This document shows positions 46,842 to 57,554 of a DNA stretch of 64,000 nucleotides, piece after piece. The number at the start of each line of letters is the position of its first letter. Position 1 is the stretch's first letter. The stretch is from contig OY744472.1 in the NCBI GenBank assembly GCA_963556145.1, positions 558,001 through 622,000 on the forward strand, in the 5' to 3' direction. The position numbers and the translations under genes are program-made. This DNA is from Hygrocybe punicea (taxonomy: Eukaryota > Basidiomycota > Agaricomycetes > Agaricales > Hygrophoraceae). The notes beneath the pieces are model-generated. The model worked only from the letters and a program-made list of their open reading frames with translations, had not been told where the DNA came from and made no database searches.

Positions 46842-49727
46842 ATGACTATTACATCCACTCTTACCCCAGACATGATGCCCCTTCTAGGCCAGAAGGGAGC
46901 ACCATCAAAGTTCACAGGCAGCCATGAGGATATCAAACGCTTCCTTAGGCACTACAACCAAGTTAGCAAAGCATATGGTCTAACAGATGCTGACAAATGT
47001 GATCGCATTGTGGACTATTGCTCTCGCAAGGTAGTCAAATTGATTGAAGCTCTGGATAGCTTCATGAGATCTGACTGGACCAAATTAGAAGCAGACTTCT
47101 TGAAGTACTATGATGCTGCTTACAAAGAAACACGTTACATCCTCAGAGATCTCTCAACTCTGACACGCCTTTGGAAACAAAAGGAGATCAAGACACTTAC
47201 CAGATGGAAACGCTATGAACGTAAATTTGTTACCATTGCAGGATGGCTTGAAGCCAAGAAGAAGATTTCTACAGATGAAAAAGCTGCATACTTTTGGTCT
47301 GGAATCAACAAGCATTTACGTCATCGCATTGAGCTCAGACTTAGCTCTGGCTCAACTCCCCTAGATGTAACCAAGCCATTCCCAATGGACAAAGTCATCA
47401 AGGTTGCAGAGATCCTATTTGAACGCAATCGATTTGACATCAATCTGGCAGATTCTGATGATGAAATTCCTGATAGAGACAGGGATGAAGATTCAGATTC
47501 TTCCAGTGATGAATCATCAGATGATGAAAGTGATTCTGATTATAATGAAAGATACAAGAAGAAGAAGTTGGAAAAGAAGAAGAAGAGTCACAGGTATAAA
47601 GTGGATTCTGAAGATGAAACCCCCAAGAAAGCTACCAAGAAGGATGTTGATAGGAAGGATACCTTCAAGAAAGGGGCAGAGAAGAAGACCAAATCTGTAC
47701 AAGATGAGGTTGAAGCCCTAATCAAACAAATGGGAAACCTATCACTGGATGATCAGCGTTATGGACTAGCTTATTATAAGGCAATTAAGCTAGACCCAGA
47801 TGTTGCCCATTGTGTCAAAGCACCCCTCCTACACCAACCAAGAACCCTTCCAAAGCCTCCTGGAATCCTTCAGAATCAAATACCTAGCAAAGCACCATTC
47901 ACTGCAAACATTGGAGAACGTGAACCCATCACCTGTTTCGGTTGTGGTATAAAAGGACATGGACTCCAGATATGCCCCAAGATAAATGAACTTATTCAGT
48001 CAGGAACTCTCATTAGAGATCCCCTTGGGAAACTAGTCAAGAGTGATGGATCCAACATACGCCGCCGCATGAGTGAAACAATAATTCATGCTCTAGAACG
48101 GAACGCTTCAGAAGCATTACAGACCAACTTCTATGCTCTTCAAGACCCATTCTCTGACTACTATCAGTCAGATGCTGAAGAAGATATGGATGCATTCTAT
48201 ACACCGGCCACTTATGTTGGACACAATGGTATAGAAGATGTTCAGATTATGGCTGCTGACAGAGGCCAGCACAAGATTACCTCTGCCAGAAAAGAAGCAT
48301 TTGATGGAGTTTACCCACCTGCTAGACAAAGGAACAAGGACAAAGAAAACCTTAAACCAAGATCTACAGGCACTACTGCCAAACCTGCTTCAAAGCAGAA
48401 TCTCAATCAGGAAAATGTTCCTGCACCAGCCAACATTTCTAAAGGAAATCCACCTACTCGCATTGAAGAAATTCGCCAAATGCAACCTATTCCATTTGAT
48501 ATCAGAGTACCTAGGACTGTACAACCCCCAGTTGCCAATGGAGACATTGAAATGCAGGACATTACAAACAAGTCTCACACTTCTAAAGCAACTCCTGACA
48601 AGTCAATTCCACGTCCCAAGTTACCACTCAGGCAGTCAGAACTATCATCTAACATGGGAGATACTCAGGTTATCAACCAAATCCTTGATACCCCAGTTAC
48701 TCTCCAAGTTAGGGAAGTTCTAGCTTCATCCAGAGATTTATCAGACCAGCTTACAGAGATGCTGAAGAGAAAGAATCCCAAGGTCTCTGTAGTTGCAAGC
48801 ACATATGCCCCAAGACAACATGGAATATTAATCAAGCTCAGAATGGAATGTGATAATTATCCTATCACTGCCATTATTGACACAGGATCCCAGCTCAATG
48901 TTGTTAACAAAGAAATTTGGAAAGCAAGAATACGCAGACCAGTTGATTTAGGAAAAAGTCTTACCATGAATGATGCTAATGGAGGAGTAGGAACCCTCAA
49001 AGGTCTGGTACCAAATGTCCCATTGACATGTGGAGGTGTTCTTACTTATGCAGATCTATTCATTGGTGAGTCTGTACCATTCGATTTACTTCTTGGAAGA
49101 CCCTGGCAAAGGGGAAATTTTGTCACTATTGATGAACGGATTGAAGGAACATATCTAGTTTTTAAAGATGCCTCAGACTCTGGAGCCAAGTTTGAAATAA
49201 TGGTCACGGCTGACCATTATCCTGCTCCTCAAAGACATGACCAGATTTTCACAATTACTGCATCTGAAAATAATTCTTCATGCAATAGTGCTACTCCTAG
49301 CACCAGTTCAGATTGCATACCATCCAGATTTAGGAGGTATCCCATTCCGGAACCCCTGGATTCAGCAGAATTATCTTCCAGTGAAGAAATAAATTGTCAA
49401 AACCCAGAAGAGGATAACCTGGAATTTAATATGTCCTTGGAAGATATTCCAGATTTAATCAACTCTTATGGAGATATCATAGATTTGGACACACCCTGCA
49501 GAAGTGACCCTGAAATTGATAAACCCCCTAGGATATCTGATGGACAGGCTCATGAAGAAGCTCCATTGTTCTCAGAACCAGAATCAAATTCCAAAGGAAA
49601 TTATTCTTATAAGGATATATTGGAATTAGTTTTGGAGAACAATGGACAACAAGCAGATAAAAGTGCAGGTCCAGAGGAGACTACCACAGAACCCTCTGGC
49701 ATGCAGAGGAACCCCCCCAATTTTTAA
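46842..49727 (+). CDS. Gag-aspartic protease polyprotein
   Basis: 961 aa. Residues ~1-200 form a retrotransposon Gag capsid-like region (GSHEDIKRFLRHYNQ ... WTKLEADFLKYYD). Residues 210-300 are an acidic Ser/Asp then Lys-rich linker. A CCHC zinc knuckle, CFGCGIKGHGLQIC, with two further residues before the next basic stretch, lies near residue 365. Residues ~665-770 form a retropepsin-like aspartic protease with the catalytic IIDTGSQLNVV and a C-terminal FDLLLGRPW motif. The C-terminal ~190 aa are acidic and Ser-rich. It is expected to form the particle core and process it. The ATG lies 91 nt after the PBS. The frame ends just past a C7 run that could direct -1 frameshifting into the following ORF. 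AT-rich and CpG-poor. Confidence 0.9.
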   Translation: MTITSTLTPDMMPLLGQKGAPSKFTGSHEDIKRFLRHYNQVSKAYGLTDADKCDRIVDYCSRKVVKLIEALDSFMRSDWTKLEADFLKYYDAAYKETRYILRDLSTLTRLWKQKEIKTLTRWKRYERKFVTIAGWLEAKKKISTDEKAAYFWSGINKHLRHRIELRLSSGSTPLDVTKPFPMDKVIKVAEILFERNRFDINLADSDDEIPDRDRDEDSDSSSDESSDDESDSDYNERYKKKKLEKKKKSHRYKVDSEDETPKKATKKDVDRKDTFKKGAEKKTKSVQDEVEALIKQMGNLSLDDQRYGLAYYKAIKLDPDVAHCVKAPLLHQPRTLPKPPGILQNQIPSKAPFTANIGEREPITCFGCGIKGHGLQICPKINELIQSGTLIRDPLGKLVKSDGSNIRRRMSETIIHALERNASEALQTNFYALQDPFSDYYQSDAEEDMDAFYTPATYVGHNGIEDVQIMAADRGQHKITSARKEAFDGVYPPARQRNKDKENLKPRSTGTTAKPASKQNLNQENVPAPANISKGNPPTRIEEIRQMQPIPFDIRVPRTVQPPVANGDIEMQDITNKSHTSKATPDKSIPRPKLPLRQSELSSNMGDTQVINQILDTPVTLQVREVLASSRDLSDQLTEMLKRKNPKVSVVASTYAPRQHGILIKLRMECDNYPITAIIDTGSQLNVVNKEIWKARIRRPVDLGKSLTMNDANGGVGTLKGLVPNVPLTCGGVLTYADLFIGESVPFDLLLGRPWQRGNFVTIDERIEGTYLVFKDASDSGAKFEIMVTADHYPAPQRHDQIFTITASENNSSCNSATPSTSSDCIPSRFRRYPIPEPLDSAELSSSEEINCQNPEEDNLEFNMSLEDIPDLINSYGDIIDLDTPCRSDPEIDKPPRISDGQAHEEAPLFSEPESNSKGNYSYKDILELVLENNGQQADKSAGPEETTTEPSGMQRNPPNF
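49712..49718 (+). promoter_or_regulatory. candidate -1 ribosomal frameshift site (C7)
   Basis: In the Gag frame the heptamer is read C CCC CCC (fits X XXY YYZ), three codons before the Gag stop. A -1 slip gives CAA TTT TTA ATC and enters the long ORF2. Homopolymer errors in sequencing would mimic or mask this. Confidence 0.5.
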
Positions 49728-50213
49728 TCAATCAAATTCCACTTCCCCGCGCTGTAGATTGGATCCACACTGAGTGGAACCCAAATGCGGCCCAGACAAT
49801 CATCGCGGCGCTCGGCGATCAAGTTGAAGACCGACCCCAATCAGCCCGTTTCCTTTTTGCATCTCCTCTCGGATATCGACTCCCCCCCAAGCGGGATCGC
49901 TTCGGGACTCCATTCGAACATGGGGTCCTCTTAAATACGACGCTGGCCGCCATGGATTCGTCCGGTGCCCCTCCTTCGTTGAGGATGGGGCACCTCGTTT
50001 TTCAGTTTTACCCTGTATCACCACCCCCTTCGTATTCGACTTCGGACGACTCTACTTCAGAATCTACGCTACATTTATCACCACTTTCTTCTATGTTCGA
50101 CCCACGTCCACTGCTTCCACTGCTCTTCCCCGTCTCTACGTCTGCCACGTCACCGTCATCACCACCCCCTTGTCCCTCATCGCATACTCTTTCATCTCGC
50201 GCATCAACACCGG

Positions 50214-52065
50214 TGGAGTGGTACCGAGGTACCACTCCGGGGGCTCACGCAGGACTCGAGGGAAAGGTCGACTGGATAGGAAGGATGGACTGACTACTAC
50301 ATCGGGAAGGCTACTAACTAGGTCAACCGTGGGAGCCTGGTCACGTGACTGGCAGGTCCCACTACTCCAAGTGCCCCTTTTCCTCATGGCGACGCCCTCG
50401 TCGCCAACTGCTACAGAAAAGAACACGAAACAAACAAAACTGACCAAAAAACTCTCAAGCCACAACTCCCAGTCCCTCAGAATGCCTCGAATCAAGGCCG
50501 GGGCCTTATATCATGAAGCGGGAAGTCGTCCTCGCGCAGGGGGCGGTAGATGACCAGACTATACAAGACTCTCCTCAAACTCAATACTCTTCGAATGCCT
50601 CCCTCGCAAGGGTTCGGGCTCACAACACAAGGCCAAAGATCCCTCGAATCGTCCTAGCAAGTACTTAGCGCAGTGTGAAGGTTCAGGTGGTCCAAAATAT
50701 AACTGTATTGGCGGAGATCGGGTAAACGGGTGCATGAATGTAGTGTAGTGACGGCGTGTAGGTAGACTGTGATTGACATCCAGTATCGGGGGAACGGGGG
50801 ACGAGGCTATAATAAAAGCTATAATACTGACGGGGCATAGGGTTGTACTTAACAAGGGCATGGTATCCCGACGCGGAGGGGGTTGGCGTATCACGCGAAG
50901 AGATCGGGGTGGCTCGTCCAGGTCGAGAACGATGCCGCAGGGAGCTGAATGAGGGTTCGCGGGGCCAGGTAGGGTGTTAGGAACTGGCCGGGGGGTGGTG
51001 ACGTGGCGCGCGGCGCGGGTGTCTGAAAACGACGGCGGGGGCTCGTTTGGCGCAATGGAGATGAACGGGGGGTCCTGGCCGGTGGAACGAGGGCACGGGT
51101 GGTCGAATGGGTCCGTGTGGGGCTGGGGTACACGAAAGAACGGGAGTCCAACGGGTGGGCGCGACGGATCCGTGGTGCGACCAAAACGGCGGTGGGGGCT
51201 CGTTCGGGGCGTTAACGAGACGCAGGGTGTTCTGGGGGGTGGGCCGCGAGTTTGGTGAGTTGGTCTGGGCCGGTTGTGCTGGCAGAACGGGGCCGCGCGA
51301 TGGTGACGTGGCGCGTGGCTTGGGTGTCCGAGAACGACGGTGGGGGCTCGTCTGGGGCAAACGGGGGGCAACGGGGGGCCCTGGTGGATGGAACGAGGGC
51401 GCGGGGGATTGAACGAACGTGGGTTGGGAACGGGACATACGAAAAGCGGGGGTCCAACGTTGGTGACGTGGCGGATCCGTGTGTAACCAAAAAGGTCTGC
51501 GACCGTGGATTCGGGGTGGCGTAGGGGAGCGCGCGGCTCCGGTACGTCAAACGGGGGTCCGTGGGGTCGGATGAGCCTGCCTGGGGCTAGGAATGACGAA
51601 AGAAAACAACAATGAAATGAAAAAACGGGGGGGTCGCAAATGTGACGTGGCCTGCCGCTTGGGTGTTGAGAAGGGTCGCAGGCGCGTTTTTGGGTCAACG
51701 GGGGGCGACGCGGGGCCCTATTGGGCTGAACACGAGTGCCGGGGGGTAACTGGAGTGTTGTACGGCCGTGAATAAAGTAAAAATCCGCGGTTGCGCAGCG
51801 GTGGGTGGTGAGGCCGAAAAAGGTTGCCTCGCGAGAAAGAAAAACGTCAGGAGTGAGAGACCGAGAGAAAAAGAGGTGCGTGGGTCGAAAAACACTCTCA
51901 TCACCACGTTGGAGTGGTACCGAGGTACCACTCCGGGGGCTCACGCAGGACTCGAGGGAAAGGTCGACTGGATAGGAAGGATGGACTGACTACTACATCG
52001 GGAAGGCTACTAACTAGGTCAACCGTGGGAGCCTGGTCACGTGACTGGCAGGTCCCACTACTCCA
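50214..52065 (+). mobile_element. TRIM: miniature LTR element (1,852 bp)
   Basis: Direct 156-bp LTRs (50214-50369, 51910-52065) run from TGGAGTGGTACC to CACTACTCCA, identical as far as I can compare; TSD CCGG at 50210-50213 and 52066-52069. The interior (1.54 kb) is G-rich on plus with ~200-bp repeated units holding GACGTGGCGCG and GACGG(C/T)GGGGGCTCGT. The 461-codon Pro/Arg-rich minus frame is a by-product. A purine run lies at 51857-51880. No coding function. Confidence 0.9.
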
Positions 52066-53499
52066 CCGGCCATCAACGACCATATCGATGGCGACGACCA
52101 GAGTGAGTATGCGGACGACGAATGGAACTGCGACAATTTTATTGAAGGATGGGAGTGGGATGGAGACGCCATGAGTAGCTATACCAATACTCTCAGAGAA
52201 TGTTCACCACCCCCTCGCAAGATGAATCAATCAGACTCGGATGACGAACGATTCGCCCCGGCGGTGAACGTTGCCATCGCTGAGGCCCCATTGGCCGCAT
52301 TATTCACTATTCAATCAGCTACTGGACCCTTTTTAAGCCCCCCCTCGAATCGTCCCCCCAGTCGCGAACGATCGACATCGTATGCCGGTACCCATCATGA
52401 GCAACCCCCCGCGGCTTCGCTCGTGCATAACCTCGTCGCACAAATAGTGCCATCCGTCAACATGGACCTCCCCGACTTCGACAATGACTTACGCGATTAC
52501 ACCACGGCCGAATCGCGATCACACGTGATATCGGTACGTATCGATCGAGACCCATCTTTAGCTCTCGTTAATAATGATATGGAGGCACAGGAGCTACCCG
52601 CCCCCTCGCGCTTCCTCGCGACATCGAATATCCGTATCACACGTCACCCCATTCCCGCAGTACGCGATAATCCCTCCACGCCGCCTAGCCTTATCTATCC
52701 TGAACAGGAACCACCCCCGAAACCCCTCCTCAACGGACCTTGGTTCCCTCAAGACCTCCACTCCTCATTTCAATCACTCCCTCCTTCTCCTTCCCCATCT
52801 TTCTATCGAAATCCCTATGCCACTCCTTCACCCATAGTGTCACCCATGTATTCTCCTGTTTTAAATTCTTTTAGACCAGATTGTGATCCCTTTGAAGAAT
52901 CCCCATCTACTGTTTATGAAGTCCCCAATGCTGATCCAAGAGATCCAGCCAATGTAAATTACCTGGAATACCTTGTACACCCACCTTCCTCTATCAATGA
53001 TGATAGTTCTTCCTTGTACATGGATCAGGAAGACCCAGCTGAAGAAGACAATGTCTCCTCAGACACACCCCTCATTCCCAATATTCAGACTCTTAGGCCA
53101 CCCATCCCTTGTCCAAATTTGGAGGAGACTGGAGACAGTGACAATAGAATTCAAGGACTCCCACCCAGCAGGACCTGGATCAGTCCTGAATCCATTTTTG
53201 GATCTTCAGATGAAGAATATTCGGATTCTTCAGACTCTTCAGATTGTTCAATGGACCTGGAGGCAGACTCAGAAGATGAATTGGATATGTTTAGATGGGA
53301 GGATGAAGTGAAGGACCATCCAACAATCAGCCCTAATTCAGGATCAAGTTCTCATTGTGACCCACCTCCCCCAGTTGTATCCACAACTGATGTGGACATC
53401 CTCAAAAATAGCTCATTAAATCCAATGGCCAAGCCATTCATTCCATCATCATCCCTTCACATTTCAGATGATCCCATCAGGAAATTGAACATGAAATGA

Positions 53500-54416
53500 G
53501 AAAGTCTTATAAGACCTGATCTGATACATCATAAGTAACATCCAGTATCACTATGATGACAGCCAGGTCAACTCAGATAATTTATGGTTACCTAGATGAA
53601 AATACATCACATCAAGCATATTGATGTCAATGTAGCATCAGTTGCCAACAATGTCTTGACCACTAATTCTGGTATTCATTGGTAACCAATGATATTAGAA
53701 TATCTGTTATTGAGTAATAGGAGGGGAAAAAATTCTGCCTTTTAACCATTGTCTTTCTCATTCACTTATCTTATATAATGGTCTCATGTTAAATCTTCTT
53801 GGAATTTATCTGATGTTATCTCAAGGTCTTAGAATTAATTTTATCTAATCTTATCTCAAGGTCTTGGAAGTTTATCTTATCTCACTTATTGTCTTATTGT
53901 CCAATTTGAATGCTCAATATAAGTGTAAGGATGAAAATTTGAGACATGAACAAGATTTTGTATTTTGTTCAACCCACAGGTGTGCAGCCAAATAGTGCCA
54001 ACATATGTGTACATATTTATACAGACTCCAGGTACAAGAAAGATAGTTACTTGCCAATGGAATGCCAAATCTTAACAGTGTGACCATGCATAGATTTTAA
54101 TATATCACCACATACAAAATGATTCCAGTCTTGCAATACCTCTGAGAAGAATTCACCATCTTAACATCAGAATTACATGACATGATCTTAGAATATCAAT
54201 GTGATAGCTACAGGAATAGTGTGACAATATTGTTATCAGAATTACATGACATGATCTTAAAATATCAATGTGATAGCTACAGGAATAGTGTGACAATATT
54301 GTTATCAGAATTACATGACATGATCTTAAAATATCAATGTGATAGCTACAGGAATAGTATGACAATATTGTTATCAGAGTTCTAAATTGTGATAAGCTTA
54401 TATATCACTATATCAC
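53500..54416 (+). other. non-coding spacer of the LTR element
   Basis: AT-rich, with repeated TCTTATCTCA motifs near 53790-53890. No gene seen apart from the 67-bp repeats described separately. Confidence 0.5.
54165..54385 (+). repeat. 67-bp tandem repeat, three copies
   Basis: Units starting at TCAGAATTACATGACATGATC (54169, 54236, 54303), each ending in GTGACAATATTGTTA, plus a partial fourth. Nearly identical units indicate recent duplication. Confidence 0.85.
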
Positions 54417-55316
54417 ATGATATCAGGCAGCTATCTGTTGATAAGATCTGTCTGGAAATCCCTGTGTCTCCACGTTTTCCTGATGCCCTGGCCCCCTCCA
54501 GAAGGAGCAGAGATCACCTCATTGTCTGATGAAGATACACAGATTCCTTTTGACAAGGCAAAGTCTTTACATGCCTTGGAGACCAATATTCCTCAAGAGA
54601 ATAATTCTAGATTGTTATCCCCTATTTCTCTGGAAACCACCCCTGCTCTTAGGTCTACTTTCCCAGAGACCAATCTTCTCTGTCAATTGGAAGCTGAAAT
54701 ACCCCTTCAATCTTCATCTATCCCCATTCAAGTATTCGCTATTACTACTTCAGATCAAGGCCATTCACAATCTCATGATCATTCACAACCTCATGATCAT
54801 CCACAACCTCGTGACTTAGCTGCAGCACAGATCCTTGCAGCTGAGCCAGACTTCCATACTACTCAGGATGTTCATTTGGGAATTCTTAGTGCAATTCGTG
54901 GTGCCATTGTAGAAGGAATTCGTCGTATTGGAGCAAGACTTGCTACTCAAGCTTGGAAGTTTCGCATTGACCAGAGACCTGTCAATGATCCAGTTCGTCT
55001 CTACTTCTATCGTCAATGCTATCTGTTTCGTTTTCTGGACAGAGAAAACAAACTACCTCCTCCATCCAACCCTACTTCTCACAACAAGCCTATTCGTTTT
55101 CTGGAATCCAATCCTCTTCTCACTCATGAAGAGATTGAATTTCTTCGAAATGCTTCCATGGTATTTCGTTCCAATCGCAGATTTCTACTTGCAGATGCAA
55201 TTAATGCTGTCCTGGACATGCGCTTTCGTCGCTCTGATACCATCAATGCTCTCTTTGATGAAGGATACTTTGACCCACCGGATTTCAGCAAATCCCACCA
55301 TAGGCCTTCTCAATAA
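54417..55316 (+). CDS. hypothetical ORF3 of the LTR element
   Basis: 299 codons. A Ser/Thr/Pro-rich N-terminal half with His-Asp-Gln repeats (HSQPHDHPQPRD) is followed by a globular-looking C-terminal half (ILSAIRGAIVEGIRRIGARL, RLYFYRQCYLFRFLDRENKL, EEIEFLRNASMVFRSNRRFL). No family recognised. Length and mixed composition suggest a real gene; the start could be the internal ATG at 54482. Confidence 0.5.
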   Translation: MISGSYLLIRSVWKSLCLHVFLMPWPPPEGAEITSLSDEDTQIPFDKAKSLHALETNIPQENNSRLLSPISLETTPALRSTFPETNLLCQLEAEIPLQSSSIPIQVFAITTSDQGHSQSHDHSQPHDHPQPRDLAAAQILAAEPDFHTTQDVHLGILSAIRGAIVEGIRRIGARLATQAWKFRIDQRPVNDPVRLYFYRQCYLFRFLDRENKLPPPSNPTSHNKPIRFLESNPLLTHEEIEFLRNASMVFRSNRRFLLADAINAVLDMRFRRSDTINALFDEGYFDPPDFSKSHHRPSQ

Positions 55317-55600
55317 AGGACAGCACCCAATTTTGACAAGTCTGTTTTGTATATTTGAACCAATGATTTTATTTTATATGCTGCTATTTCTATTGATGTA
55401 CAGAATTTGCTTCTCCTTTACAGAATTGCTGTTATGCCTTTTTTTCACTATAGTTGAACACTTACCCCTAATCTCCATAATCTCCAGAATTGTTGTGTTT
55501 TATTTACGCTTTCTTTTAAATTTTTTCTTGCAGGACAATACCTTGCAAAGTACCATTACTAGTCCAGAGGATTCAAGTACTGTACAAGCCACTGCAGTCA

Positions 55601-56011
55601 ATGAAGAACGATTCTTTGTTCTGTATGCCACTGTGCATCACCAAGAATAATCGGACAATCCCTTGGATTCAAGCTCAGACCAAGATTTCCCTAGTGAACC
55701 CGATTCCATTCATTCAGATAAAAATACATCACACCAGTATTAATGGAAGAAATAAAATACGATATCGCGCCATGCTTAGTCCAAGAAATAATGAAGAAAT
55801 GTGTATGGAAAGGAGATGTAAAAAGAGACAGACAAACAGTGACCCCACCCAGATCCTAGAAGCCAATCCCAGATATTCCACCCCTGCTACACGCCCAGAG
55901 ACCAGTGTACCACTCTATGGAAGGACATCCCCTGTTCCCACCTCCCATCGTTTGCTGGAAACGAACGTACAATCGTTGAAGCTCGGAATTAGAAAAATAA
56001 CGCAAGACTAG
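55601..56011 (+). CDS. hypothetical ORF in the LTR element
   Basis: 136 codons, basic, Asn/Arg/Pro-rich (GRNKIRYRAMLSPRNNEEMC). An acceptor-like TTTTCTTGCAG ends at 55533 just upstream, so this may be part of a spliced message continuing from ORF3. No family recognised. Confidence 0.3.
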   Translation: MKNDSLFCMPLCITKNNRTIPWIQAQTKISLVNPIPFIQIKIHHTSINGRNKIRYRAMLSPRNNEEMCMERRCKKRQTNSDPTQILEANPRYSTPATRPETSVPLYGRTSPVPTSHRLLETNVQSLKLGIRKITQD

Positions 56012-56452
56012 GCCAAGAAATAGTTAATGACAAGAAAAGCGTTTACAAAAGAACGACTCACCACCCTTTTTCGAAAAGGGGCCGTTGTTTTTTTTTAGAA
56101 GAATAAAGAATTGGGGCAAGCAGAATTCATAGCCGTGGATAGTTACGATTCCCTGGCAGCGGAATAGCAGGAGAAAAGGAGCTGGCGCTCGAACGCGCAG
56201 GACAAAGCTGAGGAAAAAGGGGAATGCAAACATCAGTCTAATATACGCTCCTACCCATCAAACACATGGCACACATGCACTCAGCAACCATATGACCAAG
56301 AAGCCTGGACCGAAATGTGGCGCATCACACATCAGACCTTTAGAATTCCCAAACTGGAAATTTGTTACCAATTGACAAATCGGGACCCATCAATCATTTA
56401 CTTAATGTAGACTATGTTGCCGCAGGCATGCAACTAGCCTAAATCAGAACCA

Positions 56453-57100
56453 TTGGACCAATATGCCGGTCATGCCAAATACATTCATTGCCGAACCTGT
56501 TTATTTTTTTGGACACTACAAGTAGTGTTCTACACATTCCTTAATATCATGCCTTCTTCGCTCGATTCTTCAGATACTTCATTCACTATGCTCTCTCAAT
56601 TTTCGAATGAAATCACCAGCGCTACCATCAGCCCCTTTCCTATTTCCATTACTAGACGTCATCATGTCCACTTGACGCCCATAACCGTCCCTGATCGAAT
56701 CTACACACCCATTCCCCATCCCCGCATTTATCCTACCCAGTATCACCTACGTCACACTTATCCCAATCAAGAAACCGTATATCTCAGCGTAGCACTTCTC
56801 AACAAGATTCAGAAGCCCCTTCTTCAAGGAGTCAACGTTTGGCTTCTTCGCTATACTCCGCCTAAGCAGATTACAATTGGAATGCACGTTACTGGATCTA
56901 TGGGAGCAGGAGATGTAGAAAGAATTTGGACCATCAGGAATGGTTTTGTTATTTTTCTTTGCAGCACGATCTTTGGAACTCGTTTTTTATTAGCTGTTCC
57001 TCAATATTGGACACAAGAAGGTCAGGCGAACAGGACTGTAGGAATCGCTGAAGCTGCAAGGAACTGGCTCGATTCTCTACAAGTGCTATTCTGCGCTTGA
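56453..57100 (+). CDS. hypothetical ORF in the LTR element, possible membrane segment
   Basis: 215 codons, or 183 from the ATG at 56549 (MPSSLDSSDTSF). A Pro/His-rich middle (TPIPHPRIYPTQYHLRH) precedes a hydrophobic segment NGFVIFLCSTIFGTRFLLAV, compatible with a single membrane span, then an amphipathic tail. No family recognised; unusual cargo for an LTR element without RT. Confidence 0.45.
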   Translation: MDQYAGHAKYIHCRTCLFFWTLQVVFYTFLNIMPSSLDSSDTSFTMLSQFSNEITSATISPFPISITRRHHVHLTPITVPDRIYTPIPHPRIYPTQYHLRHTYPNQETVYLSVALLNKIQKPLLQGVNVWLLRYTPPKQITIGMHVTGSMGAGDVERIWTIRNGFVIFLCSTIFGTRFLLAVPQYWTQEGQANRTVGIAEAARNWLDSLQVLFCA

Positions 57101-57227
57101 CATTTTTTTTGAAGCACCCCACGTTCCTTATTTTTTATTTGTTTTTTTTGTATTATCATCAACTCGAATCAACACTCTGCATCCCTCACTGCTCTCTGAC
57201 TAAGTCCAGAAAGTCAGACAAGAAACG

Positions 57228-57461
57228 ATGTTTATCCTCCCTGTAAACCCTCATCCTCAGAAGCCATCATCAGCATATGGAATTCACCCCCGCTGTCGCT
57301 ACTCCCATGTTCACCACAGAATTCTTCCATCACAACAATTTCAATTCGCATTCACCTTCCCATTGGATTTGGAGGACAAATTTATATTGTTCATTCTGGA
57401 GTCCAGAATGACCCAAGAACACATCCGAAACAATAATAGATACACAAGATGCCTTGCATAG
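57228..57461 (+). CDS. hypothetical short ORF upstream of the right LTR
   Basis: 77 codons (FILPVNPHPQKPSSAYGIHP...), no recognised domain. It may be chance or the 3' exon of the preceding ORF. Confidence 0.2.
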   Translation: MFILPVNPHPQKPSSAYGIHPRCRYSHVHHRILPSQQFQFAFTFPLDLEDKFILFILESRMTQEHIRNNNRYTRCLA

Positions 57462-57554
57462 ACAATCTCACAAGCATCTTGGTGATGGGAGGAATGATTT
57501 CATTATTTGAAGAGTAGCAACTGGGGACAGTTGATTTTTCTTGTCTTGTGCGAA

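Larger units (their letters stand above)
49661..53499 (+). pseudogene. ORF2 of the LTR element, unknown function, interrupted by a TRIM
   Basis: The -1 frame relative to Gag opens at 49661, overlaps Gag by 67 nt and runs to 50213, then resumes at 52070 and ends at TGA 53497-53499. Removing the TRIM plus one CCGG copy gives an uninterrupted frame. From the slippery site (49712-49718) it is 644 codons; an internal ATG at 49952 is an alternative start. The product is Ser/Pro-rich with Ser/Asp/Glu clusters (SSDEEYSDSSDSSDCS) and no recognised domain, certainly not RT. Upstream text such as AVDWIHTEWNPNAAQ looks folded. The 5' two-thirds is CpG-rich, unlike Gag and the 3' part. As present the ORF is disrupted. 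Confidence 0.7.

Noticed and set aside
50559..51944. 461-codon minus-strand ORF inside the TRIM
   Set aside because: Pro/Arg/His-rich, tracks internal repeats, has no domain, and several alternative frames are open.
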